From an uncultured Pseudomonas sp. (GTDB lineage Bacteria; Pseudomonadota; Gammaproteobacteria; Pseudomonadales; Pseudomonadaceae), in contig NZ_CAMPHV010000017.1 of assembly GCF_946886105.1 (NCBI RefSeq), forward strand, positions 1-64,000: a stretch of DNA of 64,000 nt, read 5' to 3'. Every line of letters starts with the position of its first letter. Within the stretch, counting starts at the first letter, position 1. The translations under genes and the position numbers were made by a program. Below, piece after piece: positions 9,039-19,446 of this stretch. Below the pieces are notes generated by a model. That model did no database searches. It had not been told where the DNA came from and saw nothing but the letters and a program-made list of their open reading frames with translations.

Positions 9039-10352
9039 TTACAGGTTGTAGCCACGCTCGTTGTGCTGGGCAAGGTCGAGACCGATGGTCTCCTCCTCGT
9101 CGCTGACACGCAGGCCCATTACTAGGTCAATCACTTTCAGGATCACGAAGGTCAATACAGCCGTGTAAACCGCCGTGAACGCCACGCCCTGGAACTGCAC
9201 CCACAACTGCCCGGGAATGTCCTCCACCGCGCCGAAACCACCCAGCGCCGGTGCCGCAAAGGCCCCGGTGAGGATCGCGCCGACGATACCGCCCACGGCA
9301 TGCACGCCGAAAACGTCCAGGGAGTCGTCATAGCCCAGCTTGCGCTTGAGGCTGGTGGCGCAGAGGAAACAGATCACCCCCGACGCCAGACCGATAACCA
9401 GCGCCCCCATCGGCCCGGCAGTGCCGCACGCCGGGGTGATGGCCACCAGGCCCGCGACCGCACCGGAGGCGATGCCCAGTACGCTCGGCTTACGGTGGGT
9501 GATCCATTCGGCGAACATCCAGCTCAGCGCCGCGGTAGCGGTAGCGATTTGGGTGACCAGCATGGCCATCCCGGCGCTGCCGTTGGCCGCCAGTGCGGAA
9601 CCGGCGTTGAAGCCGAACCAGCCAACCCAGAGCATGCTCGCACCGATCAGGGTGTAGCCCAGGTTATGCGGTGGCATGGCGGTGGTCGGGAAACCTTTGC
9701 GCTTGCCCAGCACCAGGCAAGCCACCAGACCGGCGATACCGGCATTGATGTGCACCACGGTGCCGCCGGCGAAGTCCAGTACGCCCCAGTCCCACATCAG
9801 CGCACCGTCGCCGCTCCACACCATATGAGCGATGGGGGCGTAAACGAGGGTGAACCAGACCGCCATGAAGATCAGCATCGCGGAAAACTTCATGCGTTCG
9901 GCGAACGCACCGACGATCAGCGCGGGGGTGATGATGGCGAAGGTCATCTGGAAGGTGACGAACACGCTTTCAGGGATACCGGCCACCAGGCTGTCCAGGG
10001 TCAGACCGCTGAGAAACGCCTTGGAAAAGCCGCCGACGAAGGAGTTGAGATTGACCACACCCTGCTCCATGCCGGTGGTGTCAAAGGCCAGGCTGTAACC
10101 GTAGAGCACCCAAAGCACACTGATCAGACCGGTAATGGCGAAGCACTGCATCAGCACCGACAGCACGTTCTTGGAACGCACCATACCGGCGTAGAACAGC
10201 GCCAGACCGGGGATGGTCATAAACAGCACCAACACGGTCGCGACCAGCATCCAAGCCGTATCGCCACCGTTTAAAACTGCCTCGTCGGCCATGGCCAGGC
10301 CAGGAACGAGAGACAAAAGGGCTCCTAGCCCTGCGATTTTTCGCAGAGTCAT
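9039..10352 (-). CDS. amtB: Ammonium transporter AmtB with signal peptide
   Basis: A 437-residue Amt channel beginning with a cleavable signal peptide (MTLRKIAGLGALLSLVPGLAMA, cut before DEAV), as in E. coli AmtB. Pore elements include LALFYAGMVRSKN, DFAGGTVVHINAGIAGLV (His of the twin-His pair) and FGVHAVGGIVGAILTG (second His). The C-terminus VSDEEETIGLDLAQHNERGYNL is the GlnK-binding tail. It follows glnK by 35 bases, the classical glnK-amtB pair. GlnK blocks the channel when nitrogen is replete (family knowledge). Confidence 0.97.
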   Translation of the reverse strand: MTLRKIAGLGALLSLVPGLAMADEAVLNGGDTAWMLVATVLVLFMTIPGLALFYAGMVRSKNVLSVLMQCFAITGLISVLWVLYGYSLAFDTTGMEQGVVNLNSFVGGFSKAFLSGLTLDSLVAGIPESVFVTFQMTFAIITPALIVGAFAERMKFSAMLIFMAVWFTLVYAPIAHMVWSGDGALMWDWGVLDFAGGTVVHINAGIAGLVACLVLGKRKGFPTTAMPPHNLGYTLIGASMLWVGWFGFNAGSALAANGSAGMAMLVTQIATATAALSWMFAEWITHRKPSVLGIASGAVAGLVAITPACGTAGPMGALVIGLASGVICFLCATSLKRKLGYDDSLDVFGVHAVGGIVGAILTGAFAAPALGGFGAVEDIPGQLWVQFQGVAFTAVYTAVLTFVILKVIDLVMGLRVSDEEETIGLDLAQHNERGYNL

Positions 10353-10387
10353 GGGGGGTTACTCCTGGGGCGTGGGGTTAGCTGGGC

Positions 10388-11147
<760 letters not shown>

Positions 11148-11420
11148 ATGTTGCCGCCTAAAGCCCTGTTAGACGCCCTCAGCACCCACGCCTCGCGCCT
11201 GTTCAACGGCGAAACGCCGCTGCCCCGCAGTGAATTCGAAGCGCAGTTCAAAGCCTTGCTGCAGAGCGGTTTCAGCAAACTCGATCTGGTCAGCCGGGAA
11301 GAGTTCGACAGCCAGATGGCCGTCCTCGCCCGCACCCGTGCACGCCTCGAAGCGTTGGAAGCCAAGGTCGCCGAAATGGAAGCACGCAGCGCCGCAGAGC
11401 CAACGCCACCCGCCGAATAG
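11148..11420 (+). CDS. ubiK: Ubiquinone biosynthesis accessory factor UbiK (BMFP domain)
   Basis: A 90-residue BMFP/YqiC-type protein. Residues 1-40 form an amphipathic membrane-interacting helix (LPPKALLDALSTHASRLF). Residues 50-82 form a coiled coil (EEFDSQMAVLARTRARLEAL), and the tail is disordered and Ala/Pro-rich. UbiK helps aerobic ubiquinone synthesis and trimerises through the coiled coil. The start MLPPKALL is the family N-terminus. It lies 34 bases upstream of comM on the same strand, as in other pseudomonads. Confidence 0.88.
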   Translation: MLPPKALLDALSTHASRLFNGETPLPRSEFEAQFKALLQSGFSKLDLVSREEFDSQMAVLARTRARLEALEAKVAEMEARSAAEPTPPAE

Positions 11421-11454
11421 TTCGCTCGGCCGAGCGACGATCAAGGAGCGATCG

Positions 11455-12951
11455 ATGTCCCTGGCCATAGTCCACAGCCGCGCCCAAGTCGGCGTCGAAG
11501 CCCCCGCCGTCACCGTCGAAGCCCACCTGGCCAACGGCTTGCCGTCGTTGGCGCTGGTCGGTTTGCCGGAAACCGCAGTCAAGGAAAGCAAGGACCGCGT
11601 GCGCAGCGCCATCCTCAACTGCGCCTTCGATTTTCCACCCAGACGCATTACTTTGAACCTGGCCCCGGCCGACCTGCCGAAGGACGGCGGGCGCTTCGAT
11701 CTGGCCATCGCCCTGGGGATTCTCGCCGCCAGTGGCCAGGTGCCCGCCACCGCCCTGGAGCAGCTCGAATGCCTCGGCGAACTGGCGCTGTCCGGCGAGG
11801 TGCGACCGGTGCAGGGCGTTCTGCCCGCCGCCCTGGCCGCCCGCGCCAGCGGACGCACCTTAGTGGTGCCTAAGGCCAATGCCGAGGAAGCCAGCCTGGC
11901 CTCCGGGTTGACGGTGATCGCCGTCGGTCATTTGCTCGAACTGGCCGCCCACCTCAACGGCCAGACGCCGATCGCGCCTTACCAGGCCCAAGGCTTATTA
12001 CGTCAAACCCTGCCTTACCCGGATCTTTCCGAGGTCCAGGGGCAAGCCGCCGCCAAGCGCGCACTCCTGGTGGCCGCGGCCGGCTCGCACAATCTATTGT
12101 TCAGCGGCCCACCCGGCACCGGCAAAACCCTGCTGGCCAGCCGCCTGCCCGGTTTGTTGCCACCGCTGGAGGAACAGGAAGCCCTGGAAGTCGCCGCCAT
12201 CCATTCGGTGGCCAGCCATGCACCGCTCGAGGCCTGGCCGCAAAGGCCTTTTAGAAATCCACATCACAGCGCTTCCGGCCCTGCATTGGTCGGTGGCGGC
12301 AGTCGCCCGCAGCCTGGCGAGATTACATTGGCCCATCAGGGTGTTTTATTTTTAGACGAACTGCCCGAATTCGACCGCAAGGTCCTGGAGGTACTGCGCG
12401 AGCCGCTGGAAAGCGGGCAGATCGTGATTGCCCGGGCGCGCGACAAGGTGCGTTTCCCGGCCCGGTTCCAACTGGTCGCGGCGATGAATCCTTGCCCCTG
12501 CGGTTTTCTCGGCGACCCCAGCGGGCGCTGCCGTTGCACCCCGGAACAGATCCAGCGCTATCGCGGCAAGCTGTCCGGACCGCTGCTCGACCGCATCGAC
12601 TTGCATGTGACGGTGGCGCGCGAGACCACCGCCCTGCATGTGCAACCCAGCGATGGCGCCGACACCGCGAGCAGCGCGGCCCTGGTCGCGTGCGCCCGGC
12701 AGCGCCAGGTGCTGCGCCAGGGCGTGGCCAATGCTTTTCTCGACTTGCCCGGCCTGCGCCAACATTGTGCGCTTCACGCGGCCGACCAGAGTTGGCTGGA
12801 AAGCGCCTGCGAGCGCCTCGGCCTGTCGCTGCGCGCCGCCCACCGCATCCTCAAGGTCGCGCGCACCCTCGCCGACCTCGAACAGACCGAGCAAATCGCC
12901 CGCAGCCATCTGGCCGAAGCCTTGCAGTACCGCGGCAACCCGCAGGGCTGA
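11455..12951 (+). CDS. comM: Competence protein ComM (YifB family AAA+ helicase)
   Basis: A 498-residue Mg-chelatase-like AAA+ ATPase. An N-terminal Lon-protease-like fold (about 1-170) precedes Walker A GPPGTGKT (218-225), Walker B GVLFLDELPEF and the cysteine cluster CPCGFLGDPSGRCRC, then a C-terminal helical lid (QYRGNPQG end). ComM forms hexamers that drive branch migration during integration of transformed DNA in naturally competent species. Here it follows ubiK. AAGGAGCG precedes the ATG at 11455. Length is normal and no damage is seen. Confidence 0.95.
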   Translation: MSLAIVHSRAQVGVEAPAVTVEAHLANGLPSLALVGLPETAVKESKDRVRSAILNCAFDFPPRRITLNLAPADLPKDGGRFDLAIALGILAASGQVPATALEQLECLGELALSGEVRPVQGVLPAALAARASGRTLVVPKANAEEASLASGLTVIAVGHLLELAAHLNGQTPIAPYQAQGLLRQTLPYPDLSEVQGQAAAKRALLVAAAGSHNLLFSGPPGTGKTLLASRLPGLLPPLEEQEALEVAAIHSVASHAPLEAWPQRPFRNPHHSASGPALVGGGSRPQPGEITLAHQGVLFLDELPEFDRKVLEVLREPLESGQIVIARARDKVRFPARFQLVAAMNPCPCGFLGDPSGRCRCTPEQIQRYRGKLSGPLLDRIDLHVTVARETTALHVQPSDGADTASSAALVACARQRQVLRQGVANAFLDLPGLRQHCALHAADQSWLESACERLGLSLRAAHRILKVARTLADLEQTEQIARSHLAEALQYRGNPQG

Positions 12952-12967
12952 GCGGCCGACACCCGCC

Positions 12968-13891
12968 TCAGACGCGCCGCACCTCAGGCAACTGCATCGC
13001 CGCCACTTCGCCGACCAGGTAATCGCGCAAGCGCAGGTAGCGTTCCTGGCCGCGCCGCGCCTTGGGCCAGACCAGGTAATAGCTGCAACCGCTGGGCACC
13101 GCACAGGGCCAGGGCAGGCCGAGACGGCCCTGGGCGACGTCTTCGGCGACCAGCACCAGATCACCGATCGACACGCCATAGCCCCTAGCCGCGGCGACCA
13201 TGCCCAGTTCCAGGGTATCGAACACCTGGCCGCCCTTGAGTGGCACCTGCTCGGCCAGGCCCATGGCCTGCAACCATTGGCGCCAATCGCGGCGGTCCGG
13301 GGTCGGGTGCACCAGTTCGGCGCCTTGCAAACGGATCAGATCCCAAGGTCCGTCGCGCGCCGCCTCGGGGGCGCAGACCGGGATCAGCCATTCGGCGAAC
13401 AGCAGCGTGCTGCCCCACTCGTCCGGGAATTCGCCGTTGCCCAGCAACACCGCACAGTCGAACGGCTCGTGCTGGAAATCCACCTTGTCGACGTCCATCC
13501 AGGCGCTGGTCAGCTGCACTTCGATGTCGTCGTTCTGCAAGCGGAAGCGCGACAAGCGCGCCAACAGCCAGCGCATGGTCAGGGTCGAAGGCGCTTTCAG
13601 ACGCAGCACCCCATCGTCCGCACGCAGGGTGGTGCAAGCACGCTCCAGCGCATCGAAGCCGTCGCGCAGGCCCGGCAGCAGCAGGCGCGCCGGTTCGGTC
13701 AGCTGCAGGTTGCGGCCCTGGCGCTCGAACAGGCGGCAGGCGAAGTGCTCTTCCAGGGTGCGCACGTGATGGCTCACCGCGCTCTGGCTGATCGCCAACT
13801 CGTCCGCCGCGCGGGTGAAGGAGCGGTGACGCGCCGCGGCTTCGAACGCGCGCAGCGCATACAAGGGCGCCAGTCGGCGATTTTTATCCAT
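12968..13891 (-). CDS. LysR-type transcriptional regulator (GcvA-like)
   Basis: A 307-residue LysR regulator. The winged helix-turn-helix covers about 8-66 (ALRAFEAAARHRSFTRAADELAISQSAVSHHVRTLEE, with the recognition helix around SQSAVSHHV). The effector-binding domain covers about 92-295. The LYALRAFEAAARH and PGLRDGFDALE segments match the GcvA/AmpR subgroup. It is divergent from the MATE exporter across 125 bases, a standard layout for a regulator and its target, but the effector is unknown. Confidence 0.9.
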   Translation of the reverse strand: MDKNRRLAPLYALRAFEAAARHRSFTRAADELAISQSAVSHHVRTLEEHFACRLFERQGRNLQLTEPARLLLPGLRDGFDALERACTTLRADDGVLRLKAPSTLTMRWLLARLSRFRLQNDDIEVQLTSAWMDVDKVDFQHEPFDCAVLLGNGEFPDEWGSTLLFAEWLIPVCAPEAARDGPWDLIRLQGAELVHPTPDRRDWRQWLQAMGLAEQVPLKGGQVFDTLELGMVAAARGYGVSIGDLVLVAEDVAQGRLGLPWPCAVPSGCSYYLVWPKARRGQERYLRLRDYLVGEVAAMQLPEVRRV

Positions 13892-14016
13892 TAGTTAGAC
13901 TCATGCCATACATCGCTTTTTTCCCTTTGTGACGGCCCGTGCATCTCCCGAGAATGGCCCCATTCTCCGCTTGCCGGGAAACCTCGGGCAAGCTCAATTA
14001 CTGAGCGCTACTCATC

Positions 14017-15402
14017 ATGAAGCAACCCGTTAGAAGCGAGCTGCGGGCCATCCTGCGCCTCGCCGGCCCGCTGATCGCCGCACAGCTGGCGCATGTCGTG
14101 ATGGTGTTCACCGACACCGTAATGATGGGCCTGCTCGGCCCCGCGGCTCTGGCCGGCGGCGGCCTGGGCGCAGCCAGCTATTCCTTCGTATCGATTTTTT
14201 GCGTCGGGGTGATCGCCGCGGTCGGCAATCTAGTCGCCATTCGTCATGGCGCCGCGGACGCCGCCGGGGTCACTCGCCTGACCCAGAACGGCCTGTGGTT
14301 GGGCTGGGGCCTGGCCTTGCTGGCCGGCCTGGGGTTATGGAACCTGCAACCGGTGCTACTGCAATTCGGCCAGTTGCCGGCGAACGTCGACGGTGCCATG
14401 CAGTTTCTCGCCACCCTGTTGTTCGCCCTGCCCGGCTATATGAGTTTTATGGCGCTACGCGGTTTTACCAGCGCCATCGGCCGCCCCGGCCCGGTGATGA
14501 CCATCAGCATCGGCGGCGCAGCGGCCAACGGGGTGCTCAACTATGCGTTGATCGAGGGCTGGTTCGGCCTGCCGTACCTGGGCCTGGCCGGTATCGGCCT
14601 GGTCACCGCGCTGGTGATGAACGTCATGGCACTGCTGCTGGCCTGGCATGTGCTGCGCCACAGCGCCTACGCCGGCTACCCGCTATGGCGCGGCCTGCTG
14701 CGTCCGGACTGGCGCGAATTGAAAGAACTGCTGCGCCTGGGCCTGCCAATCGGCGGCACCTACGCGGTGGAGTCCGGGCTGTTCGCTTTCGCCGCGCTGT
14801 GCATGGGCGCCCTCGGCAGCGTCGAACTGGCGGCGCATCAGATCGCGATCATGTCGGTCTATGTGGCCTTTATGGTGCCGGTGGGCATTTCCTATGCGGT
14901 GACCTTCCGCATCGGCCAGCATTTCGGCGCTGGGCGTCTGCTCGACGCACAACGCGCCGGGCGCCTGGGTATCGGCCTCGGTGCCTGCTGCATGCTGGGT
15001 TTTGCCGGGTTGTTCTGGCTCGCACCGGAGTGGGTGGTGGGGCTGTTTCTCGACCGTTTCGACCCGGCCTATGCGGATATCGTCAGCTTGGCGATCGGTC
15101 TGCTGGCGATTGCCGCCTGGTTCGAGTTCTTCGATGGCATCCAGACCATCGCCATGGGCGCGATCCGTGGCCTGAAGGACGCCAAGACCACCTTCGTCGT
15201 CGGCCTCGTCTGCTACTGGTCGATCGGCGTGCCGCTGGCCTGGCTGCTGGCGTTCCCGCTGGGCTGGGGCGCGCAAGGGGTGTGGTGGGGCATGGCCTGC
15301 GGCCTGGCGTGTGCGGCGATCGGCCTGACCTTGGGCTTCGAGTGGAAGACCGCGCGCCTGCTGCGCCCGGCGCGCGCCGCGAAACAGGCGTGCTTGGCGT
15401 AA
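14017..15402 (+). CDS. MATE family multidrug/sodium antiporter (NorM-like)
   Basis: A 461-residue polytopic protein with 12 predicted helices and the two-half MatE structure. It starts LRAILRLAGPLIAAQLAHVVMVFTDTVMMG, matching the NorM N-terminus, and has the mid-protein repeat ELLRLGLPIGGTYAVESGLFAFAALCMG opening the second half. It exports cationic drugs by Na+ or H+ antiport. The gene is divergent from a LysR regulator, and a REP-like repeat follows its stop. Substrates cannot be read from sequence. Confidence 0.93.
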   Translation: MKQPVRSELRAILRLAGPLIAAQLAHVVMVFTDTVMMGLLGPAALAGGGLGAASYSFVSIFCVGVIAAVGNLVAIRHGAADAAGVTRLTQNGLWLGWGLALLAGLGLWNLQPVLLQFGQLPANVDGAMQFLATLLFALPGYMSFMALRGFTSAIGRPGPVMTISIGGAAANGVLNYALIEGWFGLPYLGLAGIGLVTALVMNVMALLLAWHVLRHSAYAGYPLWRGLLRPDWRELKELLRLGLPIGGTYAVESGLFAFAALCMGALGSVELAAHQIAIMSVYVAFMVPVGISYAVTFRIGQHFGAGRLLDAQRAGRLGIGLGACCMLGFAGLFWLAPEWVVGLFLDRFDPAYADIVSLAIGLLAIAAWFEFFDGIQTIAMGAIRGLKDAKTTFVVGLVCYWSIGVPLAWLLAFPLGWGAQGVWWGMACGLACAAIGLTLGFEWKTARLLRPARAAKQACLA

Positions 15403-15410
15403 GCGTCGTT

Positions 15411-15486
15411 GTAGCCCGGATGAAATCCGGGGCATTGGGGTGGCCATAAGACCGCTCCCAGATTGCGCTGCGCTTATCCAGGCTAC
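15411..15486. repeat. Intergenic inverted repeat (GTAGCCCGGAT type)
   Basis: GTAGCCCGGATGAAATCCGGGG opens and a degenerate GCGCTTATCCAGGCTAC closes a 76-base element between convergent genes. Related copies are at 33420-33486 and 46104-46163. It is a Pseudomonas REP-like family. Confidence 0.75.
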
Positions 15487-15496
15487 AAAAGCCTTA

Positions 15497-17170
15497 TCAG
15501 GGTTGCAGCAATCCAAGCAGCGGTTGGCGCTGGCCGAACACCAGAAAACGCGCTAGTTCGTTCAACGGCAGGGCCTTGCTGATCAGGAAGCCCTGCACCT
15601 GATCGCAACCGAACTGGCGCAATAGCGACAACTGCTCGGCGTTTTCCACACCTTCGGCGACCACTTCCAGATTGAGGTTGTGCGCCAGGTTGATCATCGC
15701 CTTGACCAATTGGCGGTTCTCCGCACGGCTGTCCATGCCGCCGACGAAGCTTTTATCGATTTTCAACAGGGTGATCGGCAGGTTGTTGAGGTGCACGAAG
15801 GAGGAGAAGCCGGTGCCGAAATCGTCGAGGGAAAAGCGCACGCCGAGCTTGCCGAGGGCCAGCATGGTCTTCTGCACCTGTTCGCTGCGGCGCATCACCG
15901 CGGTTTCGGTCAATTCGAACTCCAGCCATTGCGCATCGACGCCACGCTCCTCGATCAGCCGACTGAGGGTCGGCAGCAATTGGCTGTCCTGGAACTGACG
16001 GAACGACAGGTTGACCGCCATGTGCAATGACGGCAGGCCGCGTCCGCGCAGCCATTGCATATCGCGCAAGGCGCGGGAAATCACCCAATAGCCGAGCGGC
16101 ACGATCAGTCCGCTTTCTTCGGCCAAGGGCACGAAATGATTCGGCGAAAGCAGGCCGCGTTCGCTGTGACACCAACGTACCAGGGCTTCCAGGCCGACGA
16201 TGCGTCCACTGTCCAGGCACAGGCGCGGCTGGTAATGCAGCTCCAGCTCGTCGCGGCGCAGCGCCCGGCGCAATTCGCTTTCCAGGTCCACCAGGTTGCG
16301 CGCGCCGCTATTGAGGCGTTCGTCATACACATGGAAGGTGCAACCCTGCTGGCTCTTGGCCTGTTGCATGGCGATATGCGCATGCCACAGCAAGGAATCG
16401 GCGCCCTCGCCGACGCGGGCATGGGCCAGCCCCAGGCTGCAGCCGATCAACAGGCTTTCGCCGTCGACCCAATAGGGTTCGGCCAGGGCTTCGGTGATGC
16501 GCTCGGCCAGACGTTCGACGCGCTGCGGGTCGCGGCGGGTGTCCAGAAGCAAGGCGAACTCGTCGCTGCCCAGGCGCGCCAGTTGATCGTCGCCGTGCAG
16601 TTGCGCCTTGAGCCGCGCCACCACTTGCAGGATCAGATGGTCGCCGGCCTGGTAGCCGAGCGCATCGTTGGCATGGCGGAAGTTGTCCAGGTCCAGATGG
16701 CCGAGGGTCAGGCCGCGGCCTTCGGTGGCGGCCAGGCGCGCGGCGAGCAAGGTGTGCAGGCCCTGGCGATTGGCGATGCCGGTCAGCGCGTCCTGTTCCG
16801 CCAGGCGGGTCAGGGTCTGCTTCAGGCTGCCCTGCTCACGGGCGTAACGCAGGCAACGGCGCAGTACGTCGGCGTTCAGCCGATCGCGCACCAGCCAGTC
16901 GCAGACATCCTCAGGCGCCTCGTCCGGCTCCTGTTCGAGCAACAAAATAATGGGTAACGGGCAGTTGCCGGGGACCGGTTGGCGCCCGATGGTGGTCAGC
17001 AGTAGGCCGCCGCCTTCGCTATCAAATAGCCCGCTGGCGGCTTCCCAGGAAGGCGCGGTGATCAGCGGAAAGGAGCCGGCCAGGGTGCCCAGGCACTCGC
17101 GCAGGCGCTCGCCCCAATTAGGCGTTTCAGCCAAAAGCACCAATCGTAAAGGTTCGACGAGCGCGGACAA
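15497..17170 (-). CDS. proE: Cyclic-di-GMP phosphodiesterase with degenerate GGDEF and EAL domains
   Basis: A 557-residue protein. Residues 1-115 form an atypical receiver-like domain, 120-285 a GGDEF domain whose signature reads GSDEF (201-205), and 295-550 an EAL domain. The EAL domain has EALVRW (328-333), the loop-6 motif DDFGTGFSS, and LLKIDKSFV. The intact EAL and altered GGDEF predict a c-di-GMP phosphodiesterase. Position between a MATE gene and rep matches P. aeruginosa PA5295 (ProE), reported to lower exopolysaccharide. It is convergent with the exporter gene. Intracellular; no membrane segment. Confidence 0.88.
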   Translation of the reverse strand: MSALVEPLRLVLLAETPNWGERLRECLGTLAGSFPLITAPSWEAASGLFDSEGGGLLLTTIGRQPVPGNCPLPIILLLEQEPDEAPEDVCDWLVRDRLNADVLRRCLRYAREQGSLKQTLTRLAEQDALTGIANRQGLHTLLAARLAATEGRGLTLGHLDLDNFRHANDALGYQAGDHLILQVVARLKAQLHGDDQLARLGSDEFALLLDTRRDPQRVERLAERITEALAEPYWVDGESLLIGCSLGLAHARVGEGADSLLWHAHIAMQQAKSQQGCTFHVYDERLNSGARNLVDLESELRRALRRDELELHYQPRLCLDSGRIVGLEALVRWCHSERGLLSPNHFVPLAEESGLIVPLGYWVISRALRDMQWLRGRGLPSLHMAVNLSFRQFQDSQLLPTLSRLIEERGVDAQWLEFELTETAVMRRSEQVQKTMLALGKLGVRFSLDDFGTGFSSFVHLNNLPITLLKIDKSFVGGMDSRAENRQLVKAMINLAHNLNLEVVAEGVENAEQLSLLRQFGCDQVQGFLISKALPLNELARFLVFGQRQPLLGLLQP

Positions 17171-17435
17171 ACAACCTCCCCAAACACAAAAGCTGGCGGT
17201 TCGACCGCCCGGATGCGCCGTTTTCGGCGTCTAGTCAGGCACATCCGTGTGTGAGTGGTGCTTATCCTGCAGCGACGATAAATAAACTCTAGGAGCCACC
17301 AGAGTACTGGATAACTGAAATTAGCCAAGCATGGCGCACGGCCATTACGTGCGCTGCACCACAGTTTCAGACGGTCGCGGCACAAGCGCCCAGTCCTGCT
17401 AAAATGCGCGGCCATTTCCCCTGACGATCGATGCA

Positions 17436-19445
17436 ATGTCCCGACTGAACCCCCGGCAGCAGGAAGCCGTGAACTACGTCGGCGGCCCTCTTTTGGTGCT
17501 CGCCGGCGCCGGCTCCGGCAAGACCAGCGTGATCACCCGCAAGATCGCCCACCTGGTGCAGAACTGCGGCATCCAGGCGCGACATATCGTCGCCATGACC
17601 TTTACCAACAAGGCCGCGCGCGAGATGAAGGAGCGTGTCGGCACCCTGCTCAAGGGCGCCGAAGGCCGCGGTCTGACCGTCTCGACCTTCCATAACCTGG
17701 GCATGAACATCATCCGCAAGGAGTATGCGCGCCTGGGTTACAAGCCGGGCTTCTCGATTTTCGACGAGGGCGATATCAAGGCGCTACTCAGCGACATCAT
17801 GCAGAAGGAGTACGCCGGCGACGACGGCATCGACGAAATCAAGAACTACATCGGTTCCTGGAAGAACGACCTGATCCTTCCCGACCAGGCCCTGGCCGAG
17901 GCGCGCGGGCCCAAGGAGCAGACCGCGGCCATCGTCTACCTGCACTACCAGCGCACGCTCAAGGCGTATAACGCGGTGGATTTCGACGACCTGATCCTGC
18001 TGCCGGTGAAGCTGTTCCAGGAGCACGCCGACATCCTGGAGAAGTGGCAGAACCGCATCCGCTACCTGCTGGTCGACGAATACCAGGACACCAACGCCAG
18101 CCAGTATCTGCTGGTCAAGCTGCTGGTCGGCATGCGCAACCAGTTCACCGTGGTCGGCGACGACGATCAGTCGATCTACGCCTGGCGCGGCGCCCGCCCG
18201 GAAAACCTGATGCTGCTGAAGGAGGATTACCCCTCGCTGAAGGTGGTGATGCTCGAGCAGAACTACCGCTCCACCAGTCGCATCCTCAAATGCGCCAACG
18301 TGCTGATCGCCAACAACCCCCATGCCTTCGAAAAGCAGCTGTGGAGCGAGATGGGCATGGGCGACGAAATCCGCGTGATCCGCTGCAAGAACGAAGACGC
18401 CGAGTGCGAGCGGGTGGCCCTGGAAATCCTCACCGAGCACCTGCGCACCCAACGCCCCTATAGCGACTACGCGATCCTCTACCGCGGCAACTACCAGGCC
18501 AAGCTGATGGAACTGAAGTTGCAGCACCATCAGATTCCCTATCGTCTGAGCGGCGGCACCAGCTTTTTCGCCCGCCAGGAAGTGAAGGATCTGATGAGCT
18601 ACTTCCGCCTGCTGGTCAACCCGGACGACGACAACGCCTTCCTCCGGGTGATCAACGTGCCGCGCCGCGAGATCGGCTCGGCGACCCTGGAAAAGCTCGG
18701 CAACTACGCCACCGAACGCAAGATCAGCATGTACGCCGCCGCCGGCGAACTGGGCTTGCAGGAAGTGCTGGATAGCCGCTTCACCGAGCGCCTGGCGCGC
18801 TTCAAGCGCTGGATGGACGGGGTGCGCACGGAGTGCGCGCAGAACGACCCGATCGCCGCGCTGCGCAGCATGGTGATGGATATCGACTACGAAAACTGGC
18901 TACGCCAGAACGCCTCCAACGACAAGGTTGCCGATGCGCGCATGGGCAACGTCTGGTTCCTCGTCGATGCGCTGAAGAATACCCTGGAGCGCGACGAAGA
19001 CGGCGACATGACCATCGAGGACGCCATCGGCAAACTGGTGCTGCGCGACATGCTCGAGCGCCAGCAGGAAGAAGAGGAAGGCGCCGAGGGCGTGCAGATG
19101 CTCACCCTGCACGCGTCCAAAGGCCTGGAATATCCCTCGGTGTACATCCTCGGCGTGGAGGAAGAGATTCTCCCGCACCGCTCCAGCATCGAGGCCGACA
19201 CGGTCGAGGAAGAACGGCGTCTGGCCTACGTCGGCATCACCCGCGCCAAGCGCAACCTGACCATGACCTTCGCCGCCAAGCGCAAGCAATACGGCGAAAT
19301 CATCGACTGCTCGCCAAGCCGCTTTCTCGATGAACTGCCGCCCGAAGACCTGATCTGGGAAGGTCTCGAAGACGCCCCCGCGGAAGTCAAAGCGGCTACC
19401 GGCAACTCGGCGCTGGCCAATATGCGCGCCCTGCTCAAGCGCTGA
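17436..19445 (+). CDS. rep: ATP-dependent DNA helicase Rep
   Basis: A 669-residue SF1A helicase (E. coli Rep has 673). The Q motif is LNPRQQEAV, Walker A is GAGSGKT (24-30), motif II is VDEYQDTN, and motif III is VVGDDDQSIYAWRGA. Motif IV is LEQNYRS, motif V is LTLHASKGLEY and motif VI is VGITRAKR. Rep unwinds 3'-5' ahead of the fork and removes bound proteins. The gene is monocistronic, divergent from the c-di-GMP gene over 265 bases, and its stop abuts the stop of the convergent GMC gene, leaving no room for a terminator. Confidence 0.97.
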   Translation: MSRLNPRQQEAVNYVGGPLLVLAGAGSGKTSVITRKIAHLVQNCGIQARHIVAMTFTNKAAREMKERVGTLLKGAEGRGLTVSTFHNLGMNIIRKEYARLGYKPGFSIFDEGDIKALLSDIMQKEYAGDDGIDEIKNYIGSWKNDLILPDQALAEARGPKEQTAAIVYLHYQRTLKAYNAVDFDDLILLPVKLFQEHADILEKWQNRIRYLLVDEYQDTNASQYLLVKLLVGMRNQFTVVGDDDQSIYAWRGARPENLMLLKEDYPSLKVVMLEQNYRSTSRILKCANVLIANNPHAFEKQLWSEMGMGDEIRVIRCKNEDAECERVALEILTEHLRTQRPYSDYAILYRGNYQAKLMELKLQHHQIPYRLSGGTSFFARQEVKDLMSYFRLLVNPDDDNAFLRVINVPRREIGSATLEKLGNYATERKISMYAAAGELGLQEVLDSRFTERLARFKRWMDGVRTECAQNDPIAALRSMVMDIDYENWLRQNASNDKVADARMGNVWFLVDALKNTLERDEDGDMTIEDAIGKLVLRDMLERQQEEEEGAEGVQMLTLHASKGLEYPSVYILGVEEEILPHRSSIEADTVEEERRLAYVGITRAKRNLTMTFAAKRKQYGEIIDCSPSRFLDELPPEDLIWEGLEDAPAEVKAATGNSALANMRALLKR

Positions 19446-19446
19446 C

